Assembly (NCBI GenBank): GCA_009363875.1
Contig: CM018691.1
Span: 5,208,001-5,272,000, forward strand
Direction of reading: 5' to 3'
Length of the DNA stretch: 64,000 bases
Origin: Mikania micrantha
Taxonomy: Eukaryota > Streptophyta > Magnoliopsida > Asterales > Asteraceae
Shown here: piece after piece, positions 1 to 11,976 of the stretch
Position numbering within the stretch: the first letter of the stretch is position 1
Layout of the letters: each line of letters opens with the position of its first letter
Notes under the pieces: generated by a model
What the model was told of the DNA's origin: nothing
What the model saw: the letters and a program-made list of their open reading frames with translations, nothing else
Databases searched by the model: none
Position numbers and translations under genes: made by a program

Positions 1-1325
1 TGCCCACAGTTGACAAAGAGAGCTGCAAGCTGTTCTTCAGTTACCTGGATTTTTTAATTATCAAAAAGATTGATCGTATATATAAATTTGTTTAATAACT
101 AGTAAACTCAGAAAATCATGAAAAAGAATACATGATTCTTTACCTGCTGATCAATATCAGACACATAAACTGTTCTTTTAATCACATCATCTCGTTGCGC
201 CATGCTAGTTCTGCTGTTCATCCTTCTCTTCCCATGACTAAAATTCCCCTTCTGATCATAAACATCATAAACCCCCAAAAATGAGCAAACTAAAAAAAGT
301 GTACAAGTTCATAATCATAATCTATGGATGAATGAAATTTTTGGGAATTGGGAATGCTTAATTAAACTGCTTATGCTTCTTGAAACAAGCAAATTTTGGC
401 CAAACTATGTAGTTAAAGGATATAAGGCACTTGCCTAGGTGCTCAGGCAGGGCAAGGCACAACAATAATGCCTTTTGTCCATCAAGGCGCTCGGGAGAGG
501 ATTCTTGCCATAACAGGTCTTAAGCGTGTCTGGACATGTCTAAAACAGCTAAAACTGGTCTGAAAGATCCAAAAGAGGCCTAGAACCAGCCTCAAAAGTG
601 TCTTAATTACCATAATATGTCATGTTTATATTGTGTGACTTGCCTAAAATAGCCCTCGCCTTTTAAGCGCCTTGTGTCTAGGCAACAAGCTCACCCTTTG
701 TAGCTTGTGCACACCTAGCAAACACACTAATAGATAAACAGTTGTTTGAGTGTGAAACAAGTCTGCTTATGTAAAACTATCAAAATAAGATATGGAGTAT
801 TATTAAGCAATTCCCAAAATAGCTTACTTCACCCTCAACCTCCAAACAACAGATGACACAAACAGATTATTTCTATCCAAAATCCTAAATCAATTAAAAC
901 AAAAAGGGTGAACTCAAGAATATTACAACTCATACCCTTCTTGTGGAACCGCCATTAGCAAAAGGATTATTATTAGTTTGAATCAAGAAATTGTTAACAG
1001 CAGCATAACCAAAATGAGCAGCAGATGATGGCAGCAATTGAGGTCTATGATTGGGGATAAATTCTTCAGCCATAGGGTTAAGTTTTGACAACATTTCTTC
1101 CAAATCCCTAATTTCTTTCTTAAAATCATCTCCCCCATCACCATCACCGCCGGTGTAACCATTTCCAGTGACGCTTCCATTCGTCGCCGGCGACTGTGCT
1201 GCCGTCGACTTCAGCTGTTGCTGATGGTGATTGTGATAATCGTTTGATCGATTGTTGTAGTTTGTTGACTGATCAACATCTGAACCAACAACGTTGATAC
1301 TCCGAGCATTTTCAACGACAGCCAT
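1..1325 (-). CDS. CID-type PABP-interacting RNA-binding protein (5' part, gene continues past left edge)
   Basis: Three coding exons read on the minus strand: 1325-936, 251-144 and 44-1, all joined in phase 0 with GT-AG borders. The gene continues off the window. Exon 1 encodes a low-complexity N-terminus and a PAM2-like motif (LNPMAEEFIP, about residues 82-91), the peptide that binds the MLLE domain of poly(A)-binding protein. Exon 2 has a basic stretch (HGKRRMNSR) and then RTVYVSDID, which matches the RNP2 strand of a first RRM. Exon 3 continues the RRM (VTEEQLAALFVNCG). This order (PAM2, basic region, RRM) is that of the Arabidopsis CID8-CID13 group, which links RNA binding to PABP in mRNA stability and translation. 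A leader intron is plausible at about 1387-1495, with donor GTACGTCAC and an acceptor ending CTAG. Which CID paralogue it is cannot be settled from the part present. Confidence 0.88.
425..715. repeat. Degenerate repeat in CID intron 1 (AGGCGC-type)
   Basis: This stretch of the first coding intron is rich in AAGGC, AGGCGC and TTAAGCGCC words (for example near 429, 485 and 660-690) facing both ways. That is unlike the AT-rich intron around it. It resembles common dispersed plant repeats, but I could define neither clear termini nor a target duplication. Confidence 0.35.
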
Positions 1326-1699
1326 TGATGTCTGATTGAATCGAAGATCAAGTCCTTTTTCGACAGTGGAGTTTCAATTTGATCTAGGTACTGTTGCTGT
1401 TCAATTTAATCGCTACCCATCAAAATCTAGAAATTAATTTACAAAAAGAATAGATGAATTGACTGAAATTTCCATTTTAGCGAAAGTGACGTACCTCGAA
1501 TTGAGCTTGCAAGATTGCACATTAACCAAGAATCAAACCAAACCCATTTGGAGAATAAATCAAAATCAAAAACCCACAAATTAATTTTGAAATTTACAGA
1601 TTTTTTTTTTTTGGGCAGTAGTGGTGTAAAAGATGAATATTTATAGAATTTTTTTTGCAGGGCGAAGTTTGATATATCCGTCAATGTTCAAGAAATGAA

Positions 1700-3345
1700 G
1701 GCATAAGAACAAGCATTCAATGTAGCACAACAACAACCCTATTTTATTTTATTTTTTCATGGTTTTATAATATTTATTTACTTTTTCTTGAGTTTAATAT
1801 ATTTAATTTTTTTTATGTATAATGGTGACAAAATTTGTGGGATCATCACCCACTCGAACCCGTTTTAATCATGGAAAAGTTGTTTAAAAGATTCTTAAAA
1901 AAATCAGATTCTTTCTTGTAATCTTTATTTTCAAACAAAATAATAACAAATTCGGTGGTAGTTGGCTTCATAATGACATAATATAATGCCAGAAATCTAA
2001 AATTAAAAATGAGTTTATTAACTTTCAATCGGTTTATTTTTTGTAAATATTACTATTGGTTAATGGCTTCGTATTATGATACCTATAAAAAATGCTTAGT
2101 TAAGTGCTTTTACAATAATAAATGTTTTTTTAACCTTGTAGATGTGTCAACTATGTCGTTGAAATTGTATGAAATAGGTTTACATTTTTATTATAAAACA
2201 ATAATCAAATATAAATAATAACGATTCTCTCGTTATTGGTAAGAAATAATCTAGTACATTACCGGTTACAAGATTAAAATAAAAGAATATAAATTATTAA
2301 TTTATATACCAAACTTGTTTTGATCTATGTCTTCGTTGGGTACTCCAAATAGCCTCCTTGATTAGAGAATGATTAATGTTGAGTCTTCAATCAAGAATCT
2401 TAACGAGCCGGTAACAACTGATGCAATAATACCTTTGCTAGCTTTTAACCACTTATGTTTTCCACCTATTCTTTATTGACATAATAAACATGTTGATGAT
2501 TATGGTTGAGACACGTATTCAATACGATTCCCTTAAAATAGATTTCACGCCTTTTTTCAAGCCAAATGCGTCTGTCTCCCAGGGTATAACAACCGAAACA
2601 GTTTGTATACTGCCAGGATTAACCTAGCACCTGAAAAAGATATCTTAAACTATAGCTTGAAGAGTTGAGAAAGTTGAAAATTCTTCAAAGTTTGTATGAG
2701 ATGGTATGTAGTATTCTTTTCAACAAAAAAACAAGACACCAATTGTTTTGTGTTTATACTACAAGATGGTAATTTCAAGAGTCTTGACATAATACGTAAT
2801 AATCGATACATGCAATTTGAAGAGTCATGATTTAATTAAGTAATATAAATAGTATTGATTTTAATTCATATTAAATTTGATAATTACTCAAGTAATTCAA
2901 ATTTCCAACAGAAATTTGACTAAATATGTAGTGTAATATAATCAACTCAAGGGCTCAATAATTTTTTTTCACATAGAAACGGGAATTTTTTAGGGTCGTT
3001 TGATTATCAATATGTAATTTTTTTCCAATTTAGTTAATTCGAGTTTGGATGAATTTGGTCGAATAATGTTAAAAAAAGACAATCAAATAAATTACATATA
3101 CATAATGAAAATAAAATACATGTAAAATTGTTTTCTACGAATTTCCTTTTATACTTATATCCAAAAAAACGTATAAGGATACTTTTCTAAATAATTATTT
3201 CTTCACAAAACAAATATAATTATCCTTTAAATCATCATACCAATCTGATTATGCACATTTGACTTCAACTATTATGTTAATAGGTTATTAAATTGAATAA
3301 TAGATTTGTTTAATACAGATGTAACAAACCATTGTGATAAACTAT
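1700..3345. other. Intergenic, AT-rich
   Basis: This is probable promoter and distal intergenic DNA between the CID gene and the decayed LTR. Short frames exist but none has a recognisable domain. I see no RNA gene and no repeat with clear ends. Confidence 0.5.
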
Positions 3346-3349
3346 TATA

Positions 3350-5640
3350 ATATAATTGATCAGGTGAAATTTTGAGTTAACTATTTGTTTAACGAGTATT
3401 TGAATTGTGTTGGAATGATTAATTAAATAACTAAGTTAGTAACTTGGCTAAAGTATTTGGTTAGGTTAAAGGGCTGAAATTGCCAATTAGGCAAAGTTTG
3501 TATAAAAGAGGAATGAGACCATTGACTTGGTCAAAATTCAGAATTTTGCCTTGTATGCGTGTGTTTTAAGTGGGTATGACCAGAGAAGAAGAAGAGAACA
3601 ATTTCAAGCCCTAGCTTCCAAATTCGTTGGTCTCTTGGTCAAAATATGAGATTGAAGTCTTAATCACTATCCTTAGTATTTACTAACATCTTGTAAGCGA
3701 TTTTGTGATTATATTTTGATGTCATCATACATTCTTGATATGAACAAGATGATAGTTTAGCTCAAATATTGAAATTTGTTGTTGAAATGAGTAAGAAACC
3801 ATGAAAATATGATTCTTATGTGTTATAAACAATCAAACTACTAGTTATTGTGAATTTGACTGAACTTGGTTTGTATGGGAATTGGATATATAGTAAAGTT
3901 CTATAAAACTCTTCTAACTAACTTTGAAAACTAGCAAGATTGGTTGTATTGTGATTTTGAATGGTTTATGCATCAAGTCTAACCAATCCTTTGTAAAAAG
4001 GAAAAAATTGGTGATTTTGGAGATTGTAGAGTGGGATTAGCTGATGTTCAAACATTAACAAGATTAGTGTAACTGAATGATGCGTACCAATTGTTTCTTG
4101 AAATGTTAATAATTGCCTGTAGTCAAAAAAATTGGTGAATTGAATTACGGAATTGGTTTGTATTTATTGTTATTATAAAACCAGGAAATTGACAGCAAAT
4201 GGGTTGACTTAGTTAAGTCAATCATAACCTTAACTAGAATGGTAGTTAAGAGAATTTAAATTTTTGTTAAATATGTGGTGGTAGTGAAACTTCAAAGGAA
4301 AGTCGAAGGGAAGACAAAGCACCAATTGTTAATCCATAATCCTAGTGCTAAGGTAAGTTATCCAACTTACTAAACACCATACATTTGTAGTAGTGATAGT
4401 CTATTAGTTGAATTGGTTTGATTATAAATTGTTTGGTAAATAGATTAAATTGGTTTAGTTGTGTATTTTGACTTATTTAGCCAAACTGTGTATATGTAAC
4501 AAAATGTTTGAATTGAGCTTTTGTGTAATAGAACTGATTGTAACTGGTTGTGTAAATCTATGATAGAAGAATCAGAGGATGAATATCATGGTAGCATTGT
4601 TTGTAAATGATTATAAACTTATGCATTTGTTGGTTGACATTTAATCTATGATGGAAGAACTCGGGAGTGAACATCATACCTTGAATTGTAAATTGTTGAT
4701 TACTTCACTACTTGAATGTGGAAGTAAAAGTTGATAGGTTATGATGAAAATCCTTGGTGAGAACATCATAACCATACCGCATATTAAAATATCTCTATAG
4801 TGTGCTTAATTGGTATAATATGATTTGAAAATTTGCCAATTGTTTGGTTTTGGTTTAAAGCTATAATAAAAGTACCTATGGGTGAACATTATATTAATTA
4901 GTAATGACACATGTTTGGTTATCAATTGAATAACCAAATATGCACCTTTGGGTGGTTTTGATTCATTGAAAGATTGATTTAGCTATTGTTGATTTTGTGC
5001 ATAGATTAGTTTAGATATGTTGAATAATGAGATTGAGGAGTTGTTACTCCATATAATATGCATTTGGGAACTTGTGGTTTAGTTTTAAGTGATTTGTAAG
5101 GGTTGAAAATGGTTTTGGATGTCAAGACATGAAAAAGAAAAGGACTTAGATCTGTTGGCGTACCATACGCCACAATCGGCGCACCATACGCCGGTCTGGC
5201 GTATTGTACACCAGATTCTTTCTGTTGTATGCTGGGTTCAGAAATTCTCTACACCAGTAAGCCAAAATTTCCCGATTTTTGATTTGGGATAGAACTGGGG
5301 GACTTAGGAGTCAACTTAATTAGTTCTTATGAACTAATGGTGAAATTATATGTGATGTTTGTAGGTCGGAAGTGATGTGCATATAAGCTAATGATCAGGT
5401 GCGTGTTTTGAAAGTTCAAACGTTATGAAATTTTTGGTTGTTGGGTTTTCATACAAACTAAAGTATGATTATTTTTTAGATATAATTAGTAACCTAACAA
5501 ATATATTTCACATATGTAAATGTTTGTTTTTCATGCTTCCGAATTTGATTGTTTTGTAAATGTTAAGGATTTGTTAAAGAGACCTTTTTACAATAGAATA
5601 GTTGTGGTTTGGTTTATTAAAACTAATACTAAACTTGGTT
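3350..5640 (+). repeat. Decayed solo LTR related to element D
   Basis: This stretch matches the LTR at 60782-62966 in order and content. It has TTGACTTGGTCAAAATT at about 3516 (compare 61007), GC-rich palindromes at 5156-5214 (compare 62469-62505), and AGTTCTTATGAACTAATGG at about 5323 (compare AGTTCTAATGAACTAATGG near 62642). In between, four diverged units of roughly 90-120 bp carry 'gaa-caTCAT' words (about 4565, 4655, 4740, 4865). No internal domain, primer site or target duplication is visible. The ends are approximate and substitutions are many, so it is old. Confidence 0.6.
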
Positions 5641-5649
5641 TTTAAATTA

Positions 5650-6885
5650 CTAGTTTTGTATTTTTTAACTTGGTTTTATTGACTAACACATATAAAATAA
5701 AAATAAAAAGGGAACAGTTGTAAAATTTTATGTGAAGTGATCAATATTTTAACATATATATTACTAAAAAAATTTCTAAGATAGACGGCTGTCCTAGAGA
5801 ATTAATGTGGGTATGTCCTGTTTGTAATTCTGTAACAAAATCAACAAGGATTTTATTTCTTAATCAAATGATAAATCACTTTTATCGTGAAAGATGAGAC
5901 TTACATGTGTCACATGTCATCATTTTTACGAGTTAAAATTTTTTTGTAAATGTAAAACTAGCTAATAAGGTAGGTATTTTTAAGCATGGTTAAAAAATAA
6001 CATCATTTGGTCTTTGTTATATGTTCATAGAAATGGTGGCGGTGGGACCGGTCGGTGAGATGCGTCTAATGGTGACGTTCAACATTTTTCATATGTTCAT
6101 TGTAATTCTGAAGACACACGAGATAAGTAACATCATTATTGTATAAGTCGAATTGATGCGTTGTTTTGAAAAACAAATAAAAAGAAGTTTAAATTCTTTC
6201 ATAAAAATTCAAGGAAAAAAATCAAATAAACACTAAAAAGTAATGTTAATGTTAATATATACACGTCAATAGTCTATAGATACCAAAGATGCCATGCATG
6301 TGGAAGCATACATGCATGCTTCTTCTTACCACGACCTATGAAAACTCAAGACATATGGGAAAACAAAAACAACCGCAACTTTCAACTTTCAATTTAAAAA
6401 AAAATTGAAAAATTGAAAATTTAAACCCCATACCCTAAAACAGTTTAGAGTATTTATGAGGTTTGAGTTCAATAAACTGATATAATTAACTTAATTATTT
6501 CAAATTTGATTCCCAAACAGTTTTGGTGAAATTTACTAGTGAAATCCAGGCGTAATTATTTTTTAAAGGAATGTGTGTGTATGAAAGAAATGTTGTTATC
6601 TTATTGTAATTTAATTAATTTATTGATTAAAGTAATTATAAATAATTAAAATAAGTTAGAAGGTGCAAGTGTACATCTGTTAGAATCTTATGATGATTCA
6701 AGTTATTTACTTTGAAAAGTAAAAGTAACTTCATTTGTGGACAAAAAACTTTGATTTGCATATGAGAAATTTGTTTCAGGTGTTCGTTATCACGAATGAC
6801 CAAGTGACATCTGCAGATTAACAAATTGTTTTTTGCAAAGGAGTTAAAAGAGCATTTGCGAATGATCAACAGACATTTGCGTATG
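5650..6885. other. Intergenic, AT-rich
   Basis: No gene or repeat with defined ends was found. A short CATGCATG-rich palindrome occurs near 6294-6320 and may be chance. Confidence 0.4.
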
Positions 6886-6893
6886 AAGAAAAG

Positions 6894-7316
6894 TAAGGGT
6901 GTAAACGAGCCGAGCTGATCCCGAGCTCGTTAAGCCTCGAGCTCGGCTCGGCTCGTTTAGATTTTATTTATTTAATTTAATTACTAATTTAATTATATTT
7001 ATAATTATATTTTCTAAATTTAACATAAAAATGTTTGATTTAAATATGTTAATCATAATTTTATATATAAAAATAATTAATTTTATAAATAAACACTTAA
7101 TATAATAAATAAAAATTATATAAACAAAAAACTCGTTAAGGCTCTCGAGCCGGCTCGAGCTCAATATGTAAATCTCGAGCTAGGGCTCGATAATTATACG
7201 AGCCACACTTTTGGGTTTGAGCTCGGGCTCGGGCTCGTTAAGGTTCGGCTCGTTCGAGTTTTTACCGATCCGATCTCTAGTATTTCACGAGTTGCCTTGG
7301 TTCGTTTACACCCCTA
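6894..7316. mobile_element. hAT-type MITE, 423 bp
   Basis: The left end (TAAGGGTGTAAACGAGCC) and the reverse complement of the right end (TAGGGGTGTAAACGAACC) form a terminal inverted repeat with two mismatches in 18. An identical 8-bp direct repeat AAGAAAAG flanks it at 6886-6893 and 7317-7324, and 8 bp is the hAT signature. Both subterminal regions are rich in GAGCTCGGCTCG words facing both ways around an AT-rich middle, and there is no transposase frame. Related but decayed sequences lie at about 31690-32046, 34110-34720 and 39775-40095. Confidence 0.8.
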
Positions 7317-7324
7317 AAGAAAAG

Positions 7325-8230
7325 CACATTTATGAATGGAAAAAATGATCTAAGTATGAGTAATCGTGACTAATCAAAGTATCATTGTGGCATTGTACGT
7401 GGGTGACCATACAACTTTGTGAATGATATGATTTGAAAGAGACATGCTAACAAAGACTAAGAATTTATCTAAATTCAAATTTTAGTTTTCGTATTAATTT
7501 TAGTTTTCGTATTAATTATATGAATACGGTTTTTCTTGTGATCAATATATACGAACATATATGATATATCTCTGGTTTTCTCAAGAAATCAATTTTCAAT
7601 TTCATACTTTTACATATGCTTGAGTATTATTTGATTGAAATATTGGACAAAAGCACCAATTGGTTTCAATCTGATAGTGACTATCAAACGATCCGAGTTT
7701 AAAATCAATTCGAGTTTCTAACAAGAAAAAACGGGAATTTTTTCCCCTAATTATAAGAAATGACATTTTTTTTTGGTTTATAGATATTTTTTTAAAAGTT
7801 AACACGATATATACCCCTATCAAGTTGTTTAATATTATTAAAGTAATAATAAAAGACAGTGTAAACATGTTAGAAGTAGACGTGTCTAACAATGTAAAAA
7901 AATCTATCAGGATCTTGTTATTAAAAAGTTAACTTTAGGGAAAAAAAATGCTTACAATAAGTCTGCAAAATTTCTTCTCCTTTTAGCTAGTCAACATAAT
8001 GCAGCTAACAAAATTCATTAAGACAAATAACCTATTTTTCAGACAAATAACTTTTTTTTTTTCAATTTTGTTAGTCTCTACGTCAAGATGAAAACACCAA
8101 GTAGCATGAGTTTTATAAAAAATGGTAGAGATATACAACATGCATACTAAACAAGTTGTTATGTTTGTCATGGGTTTAAGGCACATGATAAGGTTTCGAC
8201 ACGAGTAAACTGTAAAAATATGGATTTGTA
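7325..8230. other. Intergenic, AT-rich
   Basis: Short frames only, none with a recognisable domain. It ends at the LINE target-site duplication. Confidence 0.4.
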
Positions 8231-8245
8231 AGTATATTAACTTTA
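8231..8245. repeat. LINE target-site duplication, left copy
   Basis: AGTATATTAACTTTA here is repeated exactly at 29719-29733, directly after a run of eight A. A 15-bp duplication next to an A tail is expected for target-primed reverse transcription. Confidence 0.85.
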
Positions 8246-8453
8246 TGTGTGATGCTTTTGTTAATAAATGGCCAAATGCGTGTGTGTCTGCTTTACCTAG
8301 ACACCTCTCTGACCATTGTCCGATTATTCTAATTACCTCGAACGTTGATTTTGGCCCTGCTCTATATAGATTCTTCTCATCCTGGCTGAAATTCCAGGGG
8401 ATTGAAGAAGTGGTGGGAGCAACCCTAGGCTTGTCTTATACCAGGGGCAGACC
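8246..8453 (+). pseudogene. LINE endonuclease C-terminal fragment
   Basis: The frame reads through RHLSDHCPIIL and FGPALYRFFSSWL, the conserved C-terminal block of plant L1 endonucleases (the SDH motif carries the catalytic histidine). It is cut at 8453 by the inserted LTR. The few residues that appear to follow come from LTR A and not from the LINE. Confidence 0.85.
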
Positions 8454-9379
8454 TGTCACACCCCGAGCCGGCGGGGTAGGATCGGGTTTCCCCGACGGGC
8501 GGAAGGTTCCCGGGGCGCGATATCATGAGTGATAATCGAAAGTGATCAGATTGTTTACATTGCACATGATATAAATGAGAAATGCTAAATATAATAGAAT
8601 TACAAAGTTAAATTACATCAGTATTGTTTATAATTTAACAATGTAAATCTATCATCAACATCATAGATTTCTATCTTGTATTTACACAAGATACACAAAA
8701 TAAATTGTATAATGATTCTTCAAAAATATGCAGGTCCAAAAATACTAAGTCTTCTATCTGAAGTCCTAGTCCAAAAGCATAAGCTTCCTAGTTGACCTGT
8801 TCGTCACCTGAGAAGTCATGCAAAAATAAAATCAACACATGGTTGGTGAGTTCGTATAATTTTTGTAATTGAAAATGATTTGAAAACCTCCTTTGGTAAA
8901 GACCCTAACCTCATTAACACCACATGTAATATCCACATCGGTATGCTTATATATAGGGCATATGTAAGGGACTAGCCCTAGCCAACATCCCATCACATAC
9001 TAATATGCATATGACACTGCTGTTAATGATAATTAAGCATTTTTACCCTTAACACAATCCCATAAGTTCTTCTGTTTGTTGTTCCTGTACTTACAATCAT
9101 TTGAAATCCATGTTGATTTCATAAGTTCATCACACAATATGATCAACCACAGTAATTGTATAAACAGTTATAAATGTTTAATTAAATAAATAAATAAACA
9201 TTTAATATAATCTAAGTCCTACTGATTGGGGCCTTGGTCAAACTCTAGTAGACTAGTCTGTCAATCTAGGTACTTAGTAGTTAGGGAATATGTAAATATC
9301 ATCAAACATACGACCTACAATTCAAACGGTCTAGCTAGGACTTCTTGAAATGTAGGGTTTTTGTTTCGTCCGTTTTGTC

Positions 9380-9735
9380 ATATGTTATTTCTGATATTTC
9401 CCAGGCTTTCCCTTGAAAATGATTTATTGATTCGTCTGATTCTGTTACAAGATGTACTTGATTCGTTGATCATAGAATACTAGATTCATTAATCAATTGT
9501 ACACTTGATTCATTGTTCAACAAACACTTGATTTGTAGAACATTAAATGTTATCTTTGCAAAGATTGTTTCGTTTGATTCGTTGAAATCCCACACTTGTT
9601 TCGTCAAAATGTTTCGTTTGATTCATTGAAATCACCCATTTGATTCGTCAAAATGTTTCGTTTGATTCCTTGAACTCACACACTTGTTTTGTCAGAATGT
9701 TTAGTTTGATTCGTTCGAAATGTTTTGATCTGTTG
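9380..9735. repeat. Degenerate GATTCGTTGAAAT repeats in LTR A
   Basis: Diverged copies of a word close to TTTGATTCGTTGAAAT, with CACTTGATTCGTT variants, recur every 20-50 bp. The spacing is irregular, so this is a decayed tandem array and not a clean satellite. Confidence 0.6.
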
Positions 9736-10726
9736 AAATGTTTTAGTTTAACCCGATTATTCACTTAATTTATAAGTAAATCAGTTAGTAAACCTGCATA
9801 AAATCTTCCTAAACATGGTCTAGGATAACATTTATATATGCAAACATATAAAATTAAAAGCATTTGAGTAAACAATTTCAATAAACAGTTTACGCATGCT
9901 TCTCAGCCCCGCGTTTTAAAAACAAAAATGTTAGAAAAAGGGCAATAAACTCACCTGTGCTGTTATGTAAATGATTTAACACAAAATGCGCGCTCTTGTT
10001 TGTAAGCTAAGTATCTTCGGTTCCTGAGTTATTTTATAAGAATTCGAATATAATAAGTACGCGTAGTAGTCGTTGTGCCTAAGGTTTGATCTTGGTGTGT
10101 GTGCAACTAAGTGTCTTAGTACTAAGTGTATCTAAGATCTAATCTATCTTAGTTACCCTTTTAAAATCCACATATCCCATGGTTAGTTATAATAACTTAC
10201 TTTTATATTTTTAGAAATTTCGGCAGAGTTTCCTTTGTTTTATGTTTAAAAACCCAGACAATGACATTGTCTATTTTATAACAAAATCCCAATCAATGAT
10301 ATTAAAACTAACATTTATAACAAAATTAACTTAAAAGAAACCAATGCCATTTATAATTCACATTTCAAATTAAACAAGACTTTAGATATTATTAAATTAA
10401 CCTTTATAAATTTAAAACATCTTCAATTTATGTAACGTCATTACTTGAATCTAAATAACATCTAATGTATAATGGGCTTAGTTAAACCCCATTGGGCCCA
10501 CTTTGGCCCAATTGAATACCTTTGATTTCAAATTGATTAACCAACTTGTGTTTTTTTTTTGATTCTCATGTGCTTGTAACCCTTTTACCTTATTTGTTAA
10601 ACAATCTTGTATAGTCATCATTTAGTTCTACAATTGCATGCATGATTAGGGTTTCATCCTCATTCATGCACCCACACATGTATATACATTTGATCCACGC
10701 ACACCCATGCATGAAATTTATACTAT

Positions 10727-10731
10727 CAATC
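10727..10731. repeat. Target-site duplication of solo LTR B, left copy
   Basis: CAATC here is repeated at 25027-25031, directly after the CTCACA end of LTR B. Confidence 0.8.
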
Positions 10732-10995
10732 TGTAACACCCGAAAATCTAGCAATTTAATAATGAACGTGCAAGATTTCGGTAACTGTTGATGTTCGTAG
10801 AATCACGTTATCAAAGAAGTAAGCACGTTTGATCATGCTTGAAATCCACGTGGAGTTAATAATCGAAATTAATATGGGATGATAGTATGCGGAAAATGAG
10901 GAACGTGGGCGAAAACCGTGCGCAAAACGGAGTTACGGATTTTCCGGAATCGCGAAACGAAGTTGGAAATCGAAAAAATGGACGAAAAACCCTGA

Positions 10996-11115
10996 GGCGG
11001 TACGCCCCGGGCCACGCCTTGAACCCAGGCGGTGCGCGCGGGTTGAATTGAAGGCGGCGGCCACCAAGGGTCCGCGCGGTACGCCTGGCTTGCGGGTTGG
11101 GGCGCAGGCGATGCG
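10996..11115. repeat. GC-rich short palindromes in LTR B
   Basis: Examples are GGCG-GTA-CGCC (10996-11006) and AGGCG-ATG-CGCCT (about 11106-11118), with damaged copies between them. Local GC content is far above the rest of the LTR. The design of short arms around a 3-base centre resembles the palindromes in element C. Confidence 0.6.
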
Positions 11116-11971
11116 CCTAGCGTCATCCGGACGTGAAAGTTGATTAAAAAGTCGTTTTTTCATCTAGAATGCATACCTCACTCTTATTTTCGATGATCAG
11201 CACCCCACACATGAAAAAATATCTTCCAAGCCATCCAAGCTTCCATTTTAAAGCCTCTTGAACGCGTAGATCGCACCCAGGATCGCTAATACAAGTCCGG
11301 ATCGTCTTGATACACACAGAACTTCGTTTGGAGAGGTAACGGTTCATTCTAACCTTCTAGATTGATTATGATTGATTAAATCTTGTTTCTGAACGTGATG
11401 ATATAGTTAGGGTTGTTGATTATTGCCTAGATGATGGCTAGGATTGATTATAAATGACAAACTCGAATTGTTAACGGGTAAATCCTTGTTTTGAGCCGTT
11501 GTAATGCCCGGTTTTTATGGAATCATAACAATGGTTATAGTGGTTTAAACCATTTGATTATGACAAGGTAGATGATTAGTTTGATTAATCCTTGACATGC
11601 AAAGAGAAATCCAAGTGTTTCAAACTAATCACAACCATTAACATACTAATTGGAATGGTTATCTGATGTTTATGATAACAGGCAGATTGGTATGTTAAAT
11701 ATGGTTGTTACACCTATTCTAATGCTATGTTGTGATATTTCATGATATCTGGGTAATCAACAACAAGGATTGGTCATTTCTAAGTCATTAATCTGTCTAG
11801 TAACCTGTTTTAGCAGTTCAATCAACAACATTAACTATTTGATTAATCTAAGATTTATTCTGACTAATCAAGTGTGTTATCAACCTAATATCGGTTTGAT
11901 GACTAACAAGGCAATGTCTTTGACATTGAACGTTCAGAAAGATTTAATCTGTAAGTTAAAGTATAGATAGC

Positions 11972-11976
11972 TAATT
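11972..11976. repeat. Target-site duplication of element C, left copy
   Basis: TAATT at 11972-11976 is repeated at 23367-23371. The two copies directly abut the outer TG and CA ends of element C. Confidence 0.9.
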
